Origin: PALSA-129 sp050014595
GTDB lineage: Bacteria > Acidobacteriota > Terriglobia > Bryobacterales > Bryobacteraceae
NCBI GenBank assembly: GCA_050014595.1
Contig: JBEKDA010000007.1
Location: 62,001 to 126,000, forward strand
DNA: 64,000 nt
Direction: 5' to 3'
Shown here: positions 8,691 to 17,172 of the stretch, in pieces
How positions within the stretch are numbered: position 1 is the first letter of the stretch
Layout: every line of letters starts with the position of its first letter
Notes under the pieces: model-generated
Database searches by the model: none
The model's input: the letters and a program-made list of their open reading frames with translations, nothing else
Told to the model about the DNA's origin: nothing
Position numbers and translations under genes: made by a program

Positions 8691-9671
8691 CTATGCGAAA
8701 AAGGCGCGCCAGGCGGTTGCGACGAGGGCGTGCGTCACCATGCTGGCGCGGATGCTGCCGGCCTGGTTGCGCGCGCGGCCGCAGAACCAGCCCAGGACGC
8801 CGGCTACCAGGGCCCACTTCCAATTGGGGAAGTTGGGGGAGCCGCCGAACCACAGATGGAGAAGCCCGAATATGGCCGCGGTCATCAGAATCGCCACTTG
8901 CCCGCTCGAACTCCATTCCCTAATCCAGTTCTGCAGCACGCCGAAGAGGAAGAAATCTTCGGACAGCGCGACCACCCACAAGGTACCCACAAAGGTCATG
9001 GCAACCTGTAGCACCGGCTTGGGGGAGGCGAAATGCGTGGCGCCGAGCAGAAGAGCCAGCGGAAGCCCGACTGGTATGAAGTAGAGGAAATGCAGCAGGC
9101 CGATACGCCACTCCCTGGCGCTGGGCACGAATCCGTACCCCGCATCGGGAACGCGGCGTTCGATCATCAACACCATCACCGAAATGGAGATCAGAGCAAG
9201 ATGCGGGATGACGATGATATTCCTCAAATCCTTGAAGTGCGGGTCCGCCGGCACAAAGATGGGGTTGAAGTACTTGAGCAGAAGGACCGCCGCCACCAGC
9301 GCCAGAAACAGTAAATCGGACACCATGGACGGGCGGAGCACCACGTACCAGAGGCTCAGTGCGAGCGCCAGGGCGGAAAGGCGCATCAGGCTGCCCCATT
9401 CGAACTGGACGGCGCCGCAGCAACAGGCGAAGTAAGGGAGCAGGGCGGCTAGGAGCGCGAAGGGGATAAGGCGGGCTCCGGCGAAACGTTCGCGCAGCGT
9501 GGGGAAAGCGGGAACCAGATAAAATGGATATTCGATGCAGAAGGCGGCTATCACCGGCAGGGCTGTCCAGCCCGGAATGCCTTTGGCCCGAGCGTACCAG
9601 ATACCCGTCAAGCCCAGCACTCCCCAGCCGATCAGCAGTGCCGCCCGGAAGCTCGCGAGCGATCTCGCCAT
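8691..9671 (-). CDS. CPBP-family intramembrane protease-like protein
   Basis: A hydrophobic protein of about 326 residues with roughly eight membrane helices. The C-terminal part matches the CAAX-protease/bacteriocin-processing (CPBP) pattern: SEDFFLFGVLQN aligns with the EExxxR motif, FGLLHLWFG supplies the second histidine motif, and RASMVTHALV the third. The first motif is degenerate: its second acidic residue is Asp and the usual Arg is Phe. Either activity is altered or this branch is specialised. ATG 9671 is preferred because a short GAGG lies just before it; ATGs at 9680 and 9692 are alternatives, and the longer frame would overlap the divergent gene. Confidence 0.7.
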   Translation of the reverse strand: MARSLASFRAALLIGWGVLGLTGIWYARAKGIPGWTALPVIAAFCIEYPFYLVPAFPTLRERFAGARLIPFALLAALLPYFACCCGAVQFEWGSLMRLSALALALSLWYVVLRPSMVSDLLFLALVAAVLLLKYFNPIFVPADPHFKDLRNIIVIPHLALISISVMVLMIERRVPDAGYGFVPSAREWRIGLLHFLYFIPVGLPLALLLGATHFASPKPVLQVAMTFVGTLWVVALSEDFFLFGVLQNWIREWSSSGQVAILMTAAIFGLLHLWFGGSPNFPNWKWALVAGVLGWFCGRARNQAGSIRASMVTHALVATAWRAFFA

Positions 9672-9690
9672 CGGCCTCATTCTAGCATTC

Positions 9691-10401
9691 ATGCTCGGAA
9701 CGGCCGGGCTTGGAACGGCCGGCCAGACACCGGACGAGCCGCCGGCCAACCTGGCGAAACTGGTGGCGCACCGCGAGACCGAGACACAGGCGGAGCGCGA
9801 CGAATACACGTACCGGCAGACGGTGACGATTCAAGAGCTGGACGACAATGGGTCGGTGCGCGGGGAATACAAGGAAGTGCGCGACGTGATTTTTTCGCCG
9901 ACGCACGAGCGCACCGACCAGATGGTGGGCAAGCCCAAGGACGGGCTGAAATCGCTCAAGCTGACGGAGGAAGATTTCCACGACATCCGCGAGATTCAAC
10001 CGCTGGTGCTGACCGATGCGGAGTTGTGGAACTACGAGACGAAGTTTCGCGGCGACGAACCGATGGACGGGCAGGATTGCTGGGTACTCCAAGTGCGGCC
10101 GCGCCAGATTCTGGAAGGCCAGCGGTTCTTCGACGGCACTATCTGGGTGGATAAGAAGGATTACAACATTGTGCGGCTGCAGGGACAGGCCGTGCCCCAG
10201 ATGCGGTCGATGAAACAGGAGAACCTGTTCCCGCATTTCACGACGGTACGGAAACCGGTGGACGGCAAGCACTGGTTTGCGACGGTGACCTACGCCGACG
10301 ACACGCTGGAGTTCCGCTCGGGGCCGCTGCGCGAACGGCTGACCATCGCTTATAGCAATTACAAGCGGTTCAGCGCAACATCGACGTTCATTCCGAAGTG
10401 A
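9691..10401 (+). CDS. LolA-like secreted protein (outer-membrane lipoprotein-sorting fold)
   Basis: About 236 residues from ATG 9691. The body, from YTYRQTVTIQELDDNG to the end, has the alternating beta-strand pattern of LolA/LolB-like proteins common in Acidobacteriota, including FFDGTIWVDKKDYNIVRLQG and a tail with FRSGPLRERLTIAYSNYKRF. Such proteins bind lipid or lipoprotein in the periplasm. The start is uncertain. A better signal peptide (LAIGLILAFMLGTAGLGTAG) needs an upstream start, and the nearest in-frame ATG is 9577, inside the opposite-strand gene. It heads a run with the lipoprotein (10 bp gap) and the synthase-like gene. Confidence 0.65.
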   Translation: MLGTAGLGTAGQTPDEPPANLAKLVAHRETETQAERDEYTYRQTVTIQELDDNGSVRGEYKEVRDVIFSPTHERTDQMVGKPKDGLKSLKLTEEDFHDIREIQPLVLTDAELWNYETKFRGDEPMDGQDCWVLQVRPRQILEGQRFFDGTIWVDKKDYNIVRLQGQAVPQMRSMKQENLFPHFTTVRKPVDGKHWFATVTYADDTLEFRSGPLRERLTIAYSNYKRFSATSTFIPK

Positions 10402-10411
10402 GGCTGACGCT

Positions 10412-10756
10412 ATGAAGAAGTCCGCGAAGGTGACCTTGACGGTGGTGGCTGTGGTGGGATTGGCTTCCTGCGGCAGAAGGCACCCGGATCCATGCGAGGC
10501 GGCGACCTTCAACGAACAGGCCTGCCAGCAGGCGGTGCAGAAGGGCGGCTACTATTACAACGGCTCGTGGTTTCCGATGGTGTATCACTACCCGTATCCT
10601 TACTACTACGATTCCTACCGCGGATACGTGGGGAGCGGCGGAGTCGTGCGGTCGGATCCGGCGACATCCTACAGCCACTCGGGTGTGGAGCGCGGCGGAT
10701 TCGGAACAACGGGCGCCGGCCATTCGTCGGGTGCTGGAGCGGGAGCGGGAGAGTAA
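10412..10756 (+). CDS. Small Tyr/Gly-rich lipoprotein, YgiB/DUF1190-like
   Basis: 114 residues. It has a lipoprotein signal with lipobox LASC (lipidated Cys about residue 20), a Cys/Gln-rich segment (CEAATFNEQACQQAVQ), an aromatic stretch (YYYNGSWFPMVYHYPYPYYY) and a tail with VERGGFGTTGAGHSSG. The RGGFG tail and the Cys…CQQA pattern recall E. coli YgiB/YjfM. YgiB is encoded next to YgiC, a glutathionylspermidine-synthase-like protein, exactly the arrangement seen here, with a stop-to-start gap of 2 bp. Assignment rests on context plus these short motifs; the function of YgiB itself is unknown. Confidence 0.65.
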   Translation: MKKSAKVTLTVVAVVGLASCGRRHPDPCEAATFNEQACQQAVQKGGYYYNGSWFPMVYHYPYPYYYDSYRGYVGSGGVVRSDPATSYSHSGVERGGFGTTGAGHSSGAGAGAGE

Positions 10757-10758
10757 TT

Positions 10759-11889
10759 ATGCGGAGAGTGGTATCGACACCGCGGCCGAATTGGGAAAAG
10801 AAAGTGGAAGAGGCCGGCCTCTCGTGGCACAGCGGCCAGCAGCCTTATTGGAACGAATCGGCGTTCTATGAGTTCACGGCCAAGGAAGTGGACGTACTGG
10901 AGGCCGCCACCAACGAACTCGAAAAGATGACGCTCCGGGCGGCGCAGCGCGTCATCGATCACAAGCTGTACGCCAGGATGGGGATTCCGGAGAATGCCAT
11001 TCCGCTGATTGAAAGCTCATGGGAAGCGGAGCCGCCGGCGCTGTATGGGCGATTCGATCTGGCGTATGACGGCGTGCATCCGCCCAAGCTGCTGGAGTAC
11101 AACGCCGACACGCCGACGTCGTTATTGGAAGCGGCGGTGGTGCAGTGGTATTGGCTGGAGGAGCTGTTTCCGAAGCGGGACCAGTTCAATTCGCTGCACG
11201 AGCGGCTGATCGCGCTATGGAAGGAGCTGACGCCGTATCTGCCGGGCAGCCGCGTGGACTTCTGCTCGATGGACGATCGGGAAGACGGAATGACGGTGAC
11301 GTATCTCCAGGACACGGCGCAGCAGGCTGGGTTGAAGACGTCGATTTTCCCGATCGATGAAGTGGGATGGAACGGCGAGGCGTTTGTGGGGCCGGACGAT
11401 GCGCCCTTGGGGGCGATCTTCAAGCTGTACCCGTGGGAGTGGATGGTGCGCGAAGCCTTCGGGCAACATATCGGCAAGGACGGGACGGTGTGGATCGAGC
11501 CGCCGTGGAAAATGCTGCTGTCGAACAAGGGAATTCTGCCGGTGCTGTGGGAGTTGTACCCGCGGCATCCTTATTTATTGGAAGCGAGCTTCCTGGGGCC
11601 GGGGCTGATGATGTCGTGGGTGAAGAAACCGCTGCTGGGACGGGAAGGGGCCAACATCACGCTGCACCAGCCGGGCAAGGACGTGGAGACCCCTGGCGAC
11701 TATGGGGCGGAAGGTTTCATCTACCAGGATTGCGCACCGCTCCAGAGCTTCGACGGGAAGTATCCGGTGATCGGGAGTTGGATCATCGGGCATGAAGAGG
11801 GAAACGCCGCGGGCGGGATGGGAATTCGCGAAGCGGACACGCCGATCACCACCAACATCAGCCAGTTCGTGCCGCATTTGTTCGACTGA
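10759..11889 (+). CDS. Glutathionylspermidine synthase family protein (YgiC/YjfC-like ATP-grasp)
   Basis: 376 residues from ATG 10759, preceded by a purine-rich GGGAGCGGGAGAG. Family blocks are WNESAFYEF, the nucleotide/substrate segment PKLLEYNADTPTSLLEAAV (about residues 112-130), IFKLYPWEWMVREAFG, and the ATP-grasp end ANITLHQPG…EGFIYQDCAPL. The family ligates an amine to a peptide-like acid using ATP. The E. coli synthetase makes glutathionylspermidine, but YgiC-type proteins lack the amidase domain and their substrate is unsettled. Since the host appears to use bacillithiol, glutathione is an unlikely substrate here. Translation is probably coupled to the preceding lipoprotein gene. Confidence 0.85.
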   Translation: MRRVVSTPRPNWEKKVEEAGLSWHSGQQPYWNESAFYEFTAKEVDVLEAATNELEKMTLRAAQRVIDHKLYARMGIPENAIPLIESSWEAEPPALYGRFDLAYDGVHPPKLLEYNADTPTSLLEAAVVQWYWLEELFPKRDQFNSLHERLIALWKELTPYLPGSRVDFCSMDDREDGMTVTYLQDTAQQAGLKTSIFPIDEVGWNGEAFVGPDDAPLGAIFKLYPWEWMVREAFGQHIGKDGTVWIEPPWKMLLSNKGILPVLWELYPRHPYLLEASFLGPGLMMSWVKKPLLGREGANITLHQPGKDVETPGDYGAEGFIYQDCAPLQSFDGKYPVIGSWIIGHEEGNAAGGMGIREADTPITTNISQFVPHLFD

Positions 11890-11906
11890 TGCCGCCTGGC
11901 CGGCGC

Positions 11907-11940
11907 AAAAAAAGGGGAGCCGCTGCGCAGGCGGCTCCCC
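11907..11940 (-). terminator. Rho-independent terminator of the TonB receptor gene
   Basis: Read on the minus strand, a 10-bp stem GGGGAGCCGC / GCGGCTCCCC with a 7-base loop is followed directly by seven T residues (A-run at 11907-11913 on the plus strand). It lies 25 bp beyond the receptor stop. The same hairpin may also stop transcription arriving from the plus-strand operon. Confidence 0.85.
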
Positions 11941-11964
11941 GGATTTGGGGTCTCTGAACCGGGA

Positions 11965-14900
11965 TCAGAAGTCCACGCGCACGTTGAACTGAATCTGGCG
12001 CGGGCCGTTGGCCTGGGCCGTCACCTGGCCAAACAGGGTAGAGCTCGGCGTCACGGTCGGTGCGGAGTATTGCACGCGATTCAACGCATTCATCAGGTCT
12101 GTCGAGAAGTTCAGGTTCAACCGCTCGTAAAGGTTGAACCTGCGGAAGATCCTGATGTCCCAGTTGTTGATCATGTCGGCGCGGAGCCCGTCGATGTATT
12201 GGGGCATCAGGCGAGCCTGGTAGGTGCCCGGCTGGAATGCCGTACGGCCTTCAAAGCCGACGAAGCCCGCCGGAATCGCGCCGCTGCCGGAAGCATTCGG
12301 GTTGATGAGGTTGTTATAGTCGGCCGCCGGATCGTACCAGTAGTGGATATACTTGCTGTGAATCTGGTCGTGATTCATAGCGCTAACCAGTTGGTCCAGG
12401 TTGCCGTAGTAATAGACGTTGCCGAAGCTGATCAGCGGGCCGGTTTGGAACTGGTAGATCCAGCTCAACTGCCATCCACCCACGACGTGCTGCATCGGTC
12501 CGGTTTGGAGCCACTGGCGTCCTTTACCGAAGGGCAGCTCCCAAACGGCGGTCCAGACGAAGCGGTTGGGGCGGGAGTTCGAATTGGGCTGCCACTCCAG
12601 CGACTGGTCGAATTGGTTCTCCTGCCACTGGTTCCGGGACCATGTGCGGGTATACTGCACCGACGACTGGATTCCCTTCGAGAAGCGCTTCGTATAGAGA
12701 ATTTCGACGTCGTTGTACACCGTTTTGTTGCGGAAGCCGTTGTACTCGGAGAGGCCAAACCCGGCGTTGGGGTAGGCGCGCAGAAGTTGCTGCACCTGCA
12801 AGGTCTTACCCGTGAAGAAGCTCAGCGAGCTGAGGTAATTATAGAGAGGCAGGTTGGTGTTTGCCAGGCTGGCGAAGTTGGTATATAGGAACGGATTGGC
12901 AACCGTTGCTTTCATGGCGTTGTCCACCGCGCTATTCAACTGGTCGCCGAAATTCCAGTACTGAGCCGGCAGATAGCTGAGGTTCTTGGTCTGTGGGGAT
13001 GAAGCGTAACTTCCGTTGTAGGAAACGTCGAGCACCTGGTTGGGGAAGATTTCCCGCTGGATGCCCAGCCTCCAGCGCTCATCCCAGGTGGGGGTGAAGT
13101 TACGCGGATAATAAGTGAAGCCCTGTCCGTCGAGAATGTCGGAGCCGTAAGCGCCGCCCACCGGCTGGAGGAAACGCTGGCCGCTCGCCAGCACCGGGAA
13201 GGGATTTGCCATGATGTTGGAGTTGTTGATGTTGGCGGCTGCGCCAATGCCGCAGCAGAAGGTCAGACCGTTGTCCGTGGTCATGGTGGTGCTAGTGCTC
13301 TGGCTGTAGCCGTTCTGCAGTTCGCGGTTCCCGGTGCCGCCCAGGGCATTAAACGTGTCGGCAAAGAGGCCCGTGCCGAAGCGCAGCACGGTCTTTTCGT
13401 TAAATGCGTAGACGGCGCTGAAGTTTGGCAGGACGCGCTTGGTGCCGTTGGTGAGGCTGCCATAGGGATGGCCGAGATAGGTGACCCCGCCCGCCACCTG
13501 GATGCTGGACGGCAGCAGCGCGTTGCCGCCCGTGGTATAGGCCGACTGCACGGCTTGCGCATATGGAGGCGCGTAAGCGAAGTTGTAATCGCCGGACAAG
13601 CCCCGATTAAAGCGCTCGGTGGTGCCTTCTTCGTACTCGAAGCGAATTCCAAAGCCCAGACGGAGTTTGTTGCTGACGCGGAAATCGTCTTGGATGTAGC
13701 CGGCGTGGTAGGGGGTGCTGTAGTAGCCGGTGTCGTTGATAGCAAGCGAGGCCCCGGTCGCCATGCCGGTCATAAACGAGGCCCAGGACAAGCCGAGTTG
13801 GCTGGCGCTTGTGGTGGTATCGCTGGCGGTGAAGAAGTTGTTGTTGAAGTTATAGCAACCGGTAGTGCACGACCCGGAGAGGAACGTGGCGTAATGGTAG
13901 CGCCGTTCTTCCCACCCGTACTTCAGCGTGTGCTTGCGCCAAACCGTGGACATCTTGGCGGCCAACTGCGCGGTGGTCCCGCGCTGGTTCACTCCGGGGC
14001 CGGCGTACCCTTCATAGCTGGTGGAAGCGATGTTGGCGTAAAGCTGGGGGGTGATGTTGGAACTGCCGGAACCTCCAATCAAGAAACCCGGGAGGCCGTC
14101 CGCGCCCAGCACGTTGGCCTGTTGGTCAATGTAACTGGGCAGCCCCGCATCCGAAGCGGTGTAAGCGTTCTTAATGGGCTGCTTGTCGCCTTCGGCGTAT
14201 TGGGTGATGCTGAAGACCACGTCCAGGACGTTGCTGGGGTTGATGACCCTCATGTAGTCAAGGTTGCCGCCGCGAGTGGGCCGCCACAGGCCGTTCGACT
14301 CATAGCCCTTCAGCGGGGTGTTGTGCGCCCAATCGTAGTTATCCGAGAAGCGATGGTTGTAATACCACTTTCCGCTGAGCCGTTGCGAGGAGCTGATGTT
14401 CCAGTCATAGCGATTGACCAGGGACGGCAGGTAATCGTTATATGGCTGGGCCGAATCCACGTAATTGAAGCCGTCGGGAGTGGCGGGAGTGATATTCGGC
14501 AAGGGATAGAGCTGCTGGAAGAACTTATAAAATGGGGTGTTGGCGAACAGCGAGGCCGGAATCGTATTGCCCGGGAACGGCGTGCGGGAGACGTGGCCGG
14601 CGGTGGACGTCACGGCCGAACGGGGGTCGTAAATGGTGTACGCGGTAGCGTTATAGGCCGACAGGTCCGAGAAATTGCCCTGCCGTTGGTTGGCGGTAGG
14701 CACCCAATAATCGACGTTTACGGGGCTGGGCTGGATGCTGGTGATGTGGTCGTACTCGAAGTAGAAGAAGAACTTGTTTTTGCCGTTGAAGATCTTGGGG
14801 ATGTAAACGGGTCCACCGAAGCTGAAGCCGGGCTGGAAGAAACGGCCGCCGGGATTTTCGTGCTGTCCGGCAGGCCAGGTGCCCGCGGCCACGGAATTGA

Positions 14901-15741
14901 GGTAGGCGGCGCGCGTGAATTCATTGGTCGAGTTGATGCGATACCACATGTACTGGGCGAAGGCCGAACCGTGGATGGCGTTGGTGCCCGATTTGGTGGT
15001 GGCGCTGATGTAGGCGCCCACGCTGTGACCCATGGAGGCGTCGAAGGCGTTGGTTTCAATGCGGACTTCGTCGACGGCTTCCTCGGAAGGAACGAAGCCG
15101 GCTCGTCCGCCGTTGGTTCCTGTGACCGGGTTGCCGTCCAGCAGAAACTCGTTGCTGCCGGTGGCCAGACCCGCAGTGTCGTAACTGGCGGTGCCGGCGT
15201 GGTCCATCACACGGCTGATGCCGGGGGCGCCGGTGAACACCATACCGGGCGACATACCCTGCAGCGCCCAGGGATTCATGGTGGTGACGGGCAACATGGC
15301 GATATCGCGCGTATCCAGCACGCGGCCGCCCACGGCGTTGGTGGTCTGGAGCTGCGGCGCATCGGCGCTGACATCGACTGAAGTCGTGGTTTCTCCAACC
15401 TGGAGTTGCAAATCGACGGCCAGGCGGTCGCCGGTATTCAAGGTGATACCAGACCGCACGAGCTTCTTGAAGCCGGCGATCTCTCCCGAAGCCGTGTAGG
15501 TACCGGGCGTCAGGAAATCGACTTCGTAATAGCCGGTCTGATTGGTGGTGACGCGACTTGCGATGTTGGTCGCGTTGTTGGTAATCACGACCGTGGCGTT
15601 GGGAATTACGGCGTTCTGCGCGTCAATCACCTTGCCGGTGATACTACCGCGCGATTCCTGCGCGAAGCCGATCGCGGAAACAACCGACAGAAGGGCAACC
15701 ACAAGCAGGGCCCGACTGAGCCCGAAATGCGAACGTTGCAT
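11965..15741 (-). CDS. TonB-dependent receptor with carboxypeptidase-regulatory N-terminal domain (Oar-like)
   Basis: 1258 residues. It has a signal peptide (about 1-27, ending IGFAQ/E), a carboxypeptidase-regulatory-like domain (about 30-115: GSITGKVIDAQNAVIPNATV…NQTGYYEVDFLTPGTYT), a plug region (about 120-250, with LLDGNPVTGTNGG and AYISATTKSGTNAIHGSAF), then a long beta-barrel rich in aromatic residues. The last residues (…QIQFNVRVDF) end in the Phe expected by the outer-membrane insertion machinery. It probably imports a polysaccharide fragment across the outer membrane. Upstream on the same strand is a CBM9/PKD secreted protein, and divergent from that a GH28-fold protein, so pectin-like glycans are plausible. 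A GTTTTG-N5-CAAAAC site lies 96 bp upstream of the start. Confidence 0.9.
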   Translation of the reverse strand: MQRSHFGLSRALLVVALLSVVSAIGFAQESRGSITGKVIDAQNAVIPNATVVITNNATNIASRVTTNQTGYYEVDFLTPGTYTASGEIAGFKKLVRSGITLNTGDRLAVDLQLQVGETTTSVDVSADAPQLQTTNAVGGRVLDTRDIAMLPVTTMNPWALQGMSPGMVFTGAPGISRVMDHAGTASYDTAGLATGSNEFLLDGNPVTGTNGGRAGFVPSEEAVDEVRIETNAFDASMGHSVGAYISATTKSGTNAIHGSAFAQYMWYRINSTNEFTRAAYLNSVAAGTWPAGQHENPGGRFFQPGFSFGGPVYIPKIFNGKNKFFFYFEYDHITSIQPSPVNVDYWVPTANQRQGNFSDLSAYNATAYTIYDPRSAVTSTAGHVSRTPFPGNTIPASLFANTPFYKFFQQLYPLPNITPATPDGFNYVDSAQPYNDYLPSLVNRYDWNISSSQRLSGKWYYNHRFSDNYDWAHNTPLKGYESNGLWRPTRGGNLDYMRVINPSNVLDVVFSITQYAEGDKQPIKNAYTASDAGLPSYIDQQANVLGADGLPGFLIGGSGSSNITPQLYANIASTSYEGYAGPGVNQRGTTAQLAAKMSTVWRKHTLKYGWEERRYHYATFLSGSCTTGCYNFNNNFFTASDTTTSASQLGLSWASFMTGMATGASLAINDTGYYSTPYHAGYIQDDFRVSNKLRLGFGIRFEYEEGTTERFNRGLSGDYNFAYAPPYAQAVQSAYTTGGNALLPSSIQVAGGVTYLGHPYGSLTNGTKRVLPNFSAVYAFNEKTVLRFGTGLFADTFNALGGTGNRELQNGYSQSTSTTMTTDNGLTFCCGIGAAANINNSNIMANPFPVLASGQRFLQPVGGAYGSDILDGQGFTYYPRNFTPTWDERWRLGIQREIFPNQVLDVSYNGSYASSPQTKNLSYLPAQYWNFGDQLNSAVDNAMKATVANPFLYTNFASLANTNLPLYNYLSSLSFFTGKTLQVQQLLRAYPNAGFGLSEYNGFRNKTVYNDVEILYTKRFSKGIQSSVQYTRTWSRNQWQENQFDQSLEWQPNSNSRPNRFVWTAVWELPFGKGRQWLQTGPMQHVVGGWQLSWIYQFQTGPLISFGNVYYYGNLDQLVSAMNHDQIHSKYIHYWYDPAADYNNLINPNASGSGAIPAGFVGFEGRTAFQPGTYQARLMPQYIDGLRADMINNWDIRIFRRFNLYERLNLNFSTDLMNALNRVQYSAPTVTPSSTLFGQVTAQANGPRQIQFNVRVDF

Positions 15742-15836
15742 TCAACCTCCCTATCACGAGTAGACCTCGTAGTGACTGAGGCGAGATTAACAGGCTAAGC
15801 AAACGAAGGCAAAGAGATTTCGGATATGGCGATCCA

Positions 15837-15853
15837 GTTTTGTGATACAAAAC
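15837..15853. promoter_or_regulatory. Palindromic operator candidate, GTTTTG-N5-CAAAAC (copy 2)
   Basis: GTTTTGTGATACAAAAC, perfect arms, in the 234-bp gap between the CBM9/PKD gene and the TonB receptor it precedes. Position and spacing resemble copy 1 upstream of the other receptor (96 versus 107 bp from the start codon). Confidence 0.65.
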
Positions 15854-15975
15854 ACAAGGCGGGATGTCTTCAGGCCGTAAATTATTCATTTTAATAATTC
15901 GTCTTCAATAGAGGGAGAAGTGGTGCGATAGCTCACGAACGTCGGGATGTTGTTTCATGCGTAACGCGTAAGCGC

Positions 15976-17046
15976 TTATCTCAGCGCTACGTCCCAGATC
16001 TTTTCGCGGCGGGATTTGCCCTCGGGGCCTTCAATTTCGAGGACCACGGTGTAGTCCGCGCCGGCTGCGTACTGGTGGATGGGATTGCGTTCGGTGGAAG
16101 TGGAGCCGTCACCGAAAGTCCATTTCCAGGACGTGGCTTTGCCGGTGGATTCGTCACGGAATGCCACCAAGCGGCGATTCATGTCGATGACCTGGAAGGA
16201 CCAGTTGGCGTCGAAGTGGACGAAGCGGGGTTCGAGCGGCATCAGGCGGAAGCCGACCAATTCGTCGGCCTTGCCGTACATGGTGTGCTGGCGCGAGAGA
16301 TTCCAGAAGGCGTGGGCTTCGCTATCTGGGTTGTCGTAATCCAGGACGGCCCACGAGATGCCGATCAACTTGTTCTCGGTGAGCACCGATTCAACGGCGC
16401 GCTGGGGTCCTTCGCATCCGGCGTAGTCGAACGGAGTGATCCAGAACTCGAGCACGAGCTTGCCGGCCTCGCCGGGCTTGAAGTGGTAAGAGTAGGCGGC
16501 GTTGGCATAGGGCAGTGACTTGACGTAGGCGTTACAGCCCCAGGCAAGGGCCCAATCCTTGCCGACAGCCGGAGTCATGATGTGGTAGTTCTGAGCCTGA
16601 ACGCCGTGCATGGAGAAGTGCGCGTCGCGTTCGCTCAACTCCTTGGTGGGCTGGAAGCGCTCGATCAGCGGCCCGCCGGAGAGGTCGCCATCGACCACCA
16701 GCTCGAAGGTGTCGTTGTGCAGGCCCGGTTTAGCGAAATCCCAGTAGTTGTCGTAGGCCTCGTAGAGGAAATAGAGGCGGTTCAAGCCTTTCACCCAACC
16801 GACCTTGACGCGCACGTCGAGATCCTTGGGGTCGGGCTTATGGTCTTTGTTCGTGTCGTCGACTAACTGGTCCATGCCGATCGAGTAATCGTCGGGAACG
16901 ATTTTCCAATCGTCCGGATCGCCGTCGATGCGGGGAATCATATTGGGCGGAAACTGGAAGATCTTGAAAATGGTGCCGGGGCGGTCCAAGGCAAAGCTCG
17001 GACAACCAGCCACGGCGAGAAGAATGATTGAAATCAGGCGGCTCAT
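15976..17046 (-). CDS. Secreted CBM9-like / PKD-domain protein
   Basis: 356 residues from ATG 17046, preceded by AAGGAGTG; the longer frame from 17061 lacks such a site. A signal peptide (MSRLISIILLAVAGCPSFA) is followed by a family-9 carbohydrate-binding-like beta-sandwich (about 30-260: IDGDPDDWKIVPDDY…LYFLYEAYDNYW…NDTFELVVDGDLSGG). A C-terminal PKD fold follows (about 275-350: AFRDESTGKATSWKWTFGDG…NPIHQYAAGADYTVVLEI). It has no catalytic domain and probably binds polysaccharide at the cell surface. It lies upstream of the TonB receptor on the same strand and diverges from the GH28-fold gene. Confidence 0.8.
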   Translation of the reverse strand: MSRLISIILLAVAGCPSFALDRPGTIFKIFQFPPNMIPRIDGDPDDWKIVPDDYSIGMDQLVDDTNKDHKPDPKDLDVRVKVGWVKGLNRLYFLYEAYDNYWDFAKPGLHNDTFELVVDGDLSGGPLIERFQPTKELSERDAHFSMHGVQAQNYHIMTPAVGKDWALAWGCNAYVKSLPYANAAYSYHFKPGEAGKLVLEFWITPFDYAGCEGPQRAVESVLTENKLIGISWAVLDYDNPDSEAHAFWNLSRQHTMYGKADELVGFRLMPLEPRFVHFDANWSFQVIDMNRRLVAFRDESTGKATSWKWTFGDGSTSTERNPIHQYAAGADYTVVLEIEGPEGKSRREKIWDVALR

Positions 17047-17172
17047 AAGCACTCCTTCCATGTGAAACTATCCCACAGTGTAGCGATGGATCGAAGCGAG
17101 TGTGATGATATGGGGATGGAATCGGAAAATGTTCCGGACCGCGGCCATGCATCTTTACCGGTACCGACGCCC

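Noticed and set aside
9535..9690. Extended N-terminus for the LolA-like gene
   Set aside because: It would overlap the opposite-strand CPBP gene by more than 100 bp and has no ribosome site; kept only as an alternative start.
13468..15381. Long plus-strand open frame of about 640 codons
   Set aside because: Exactly antisense to the TonB receptor. GC-rich codon bias opens this frame; it has no ribosome site or protein motif.
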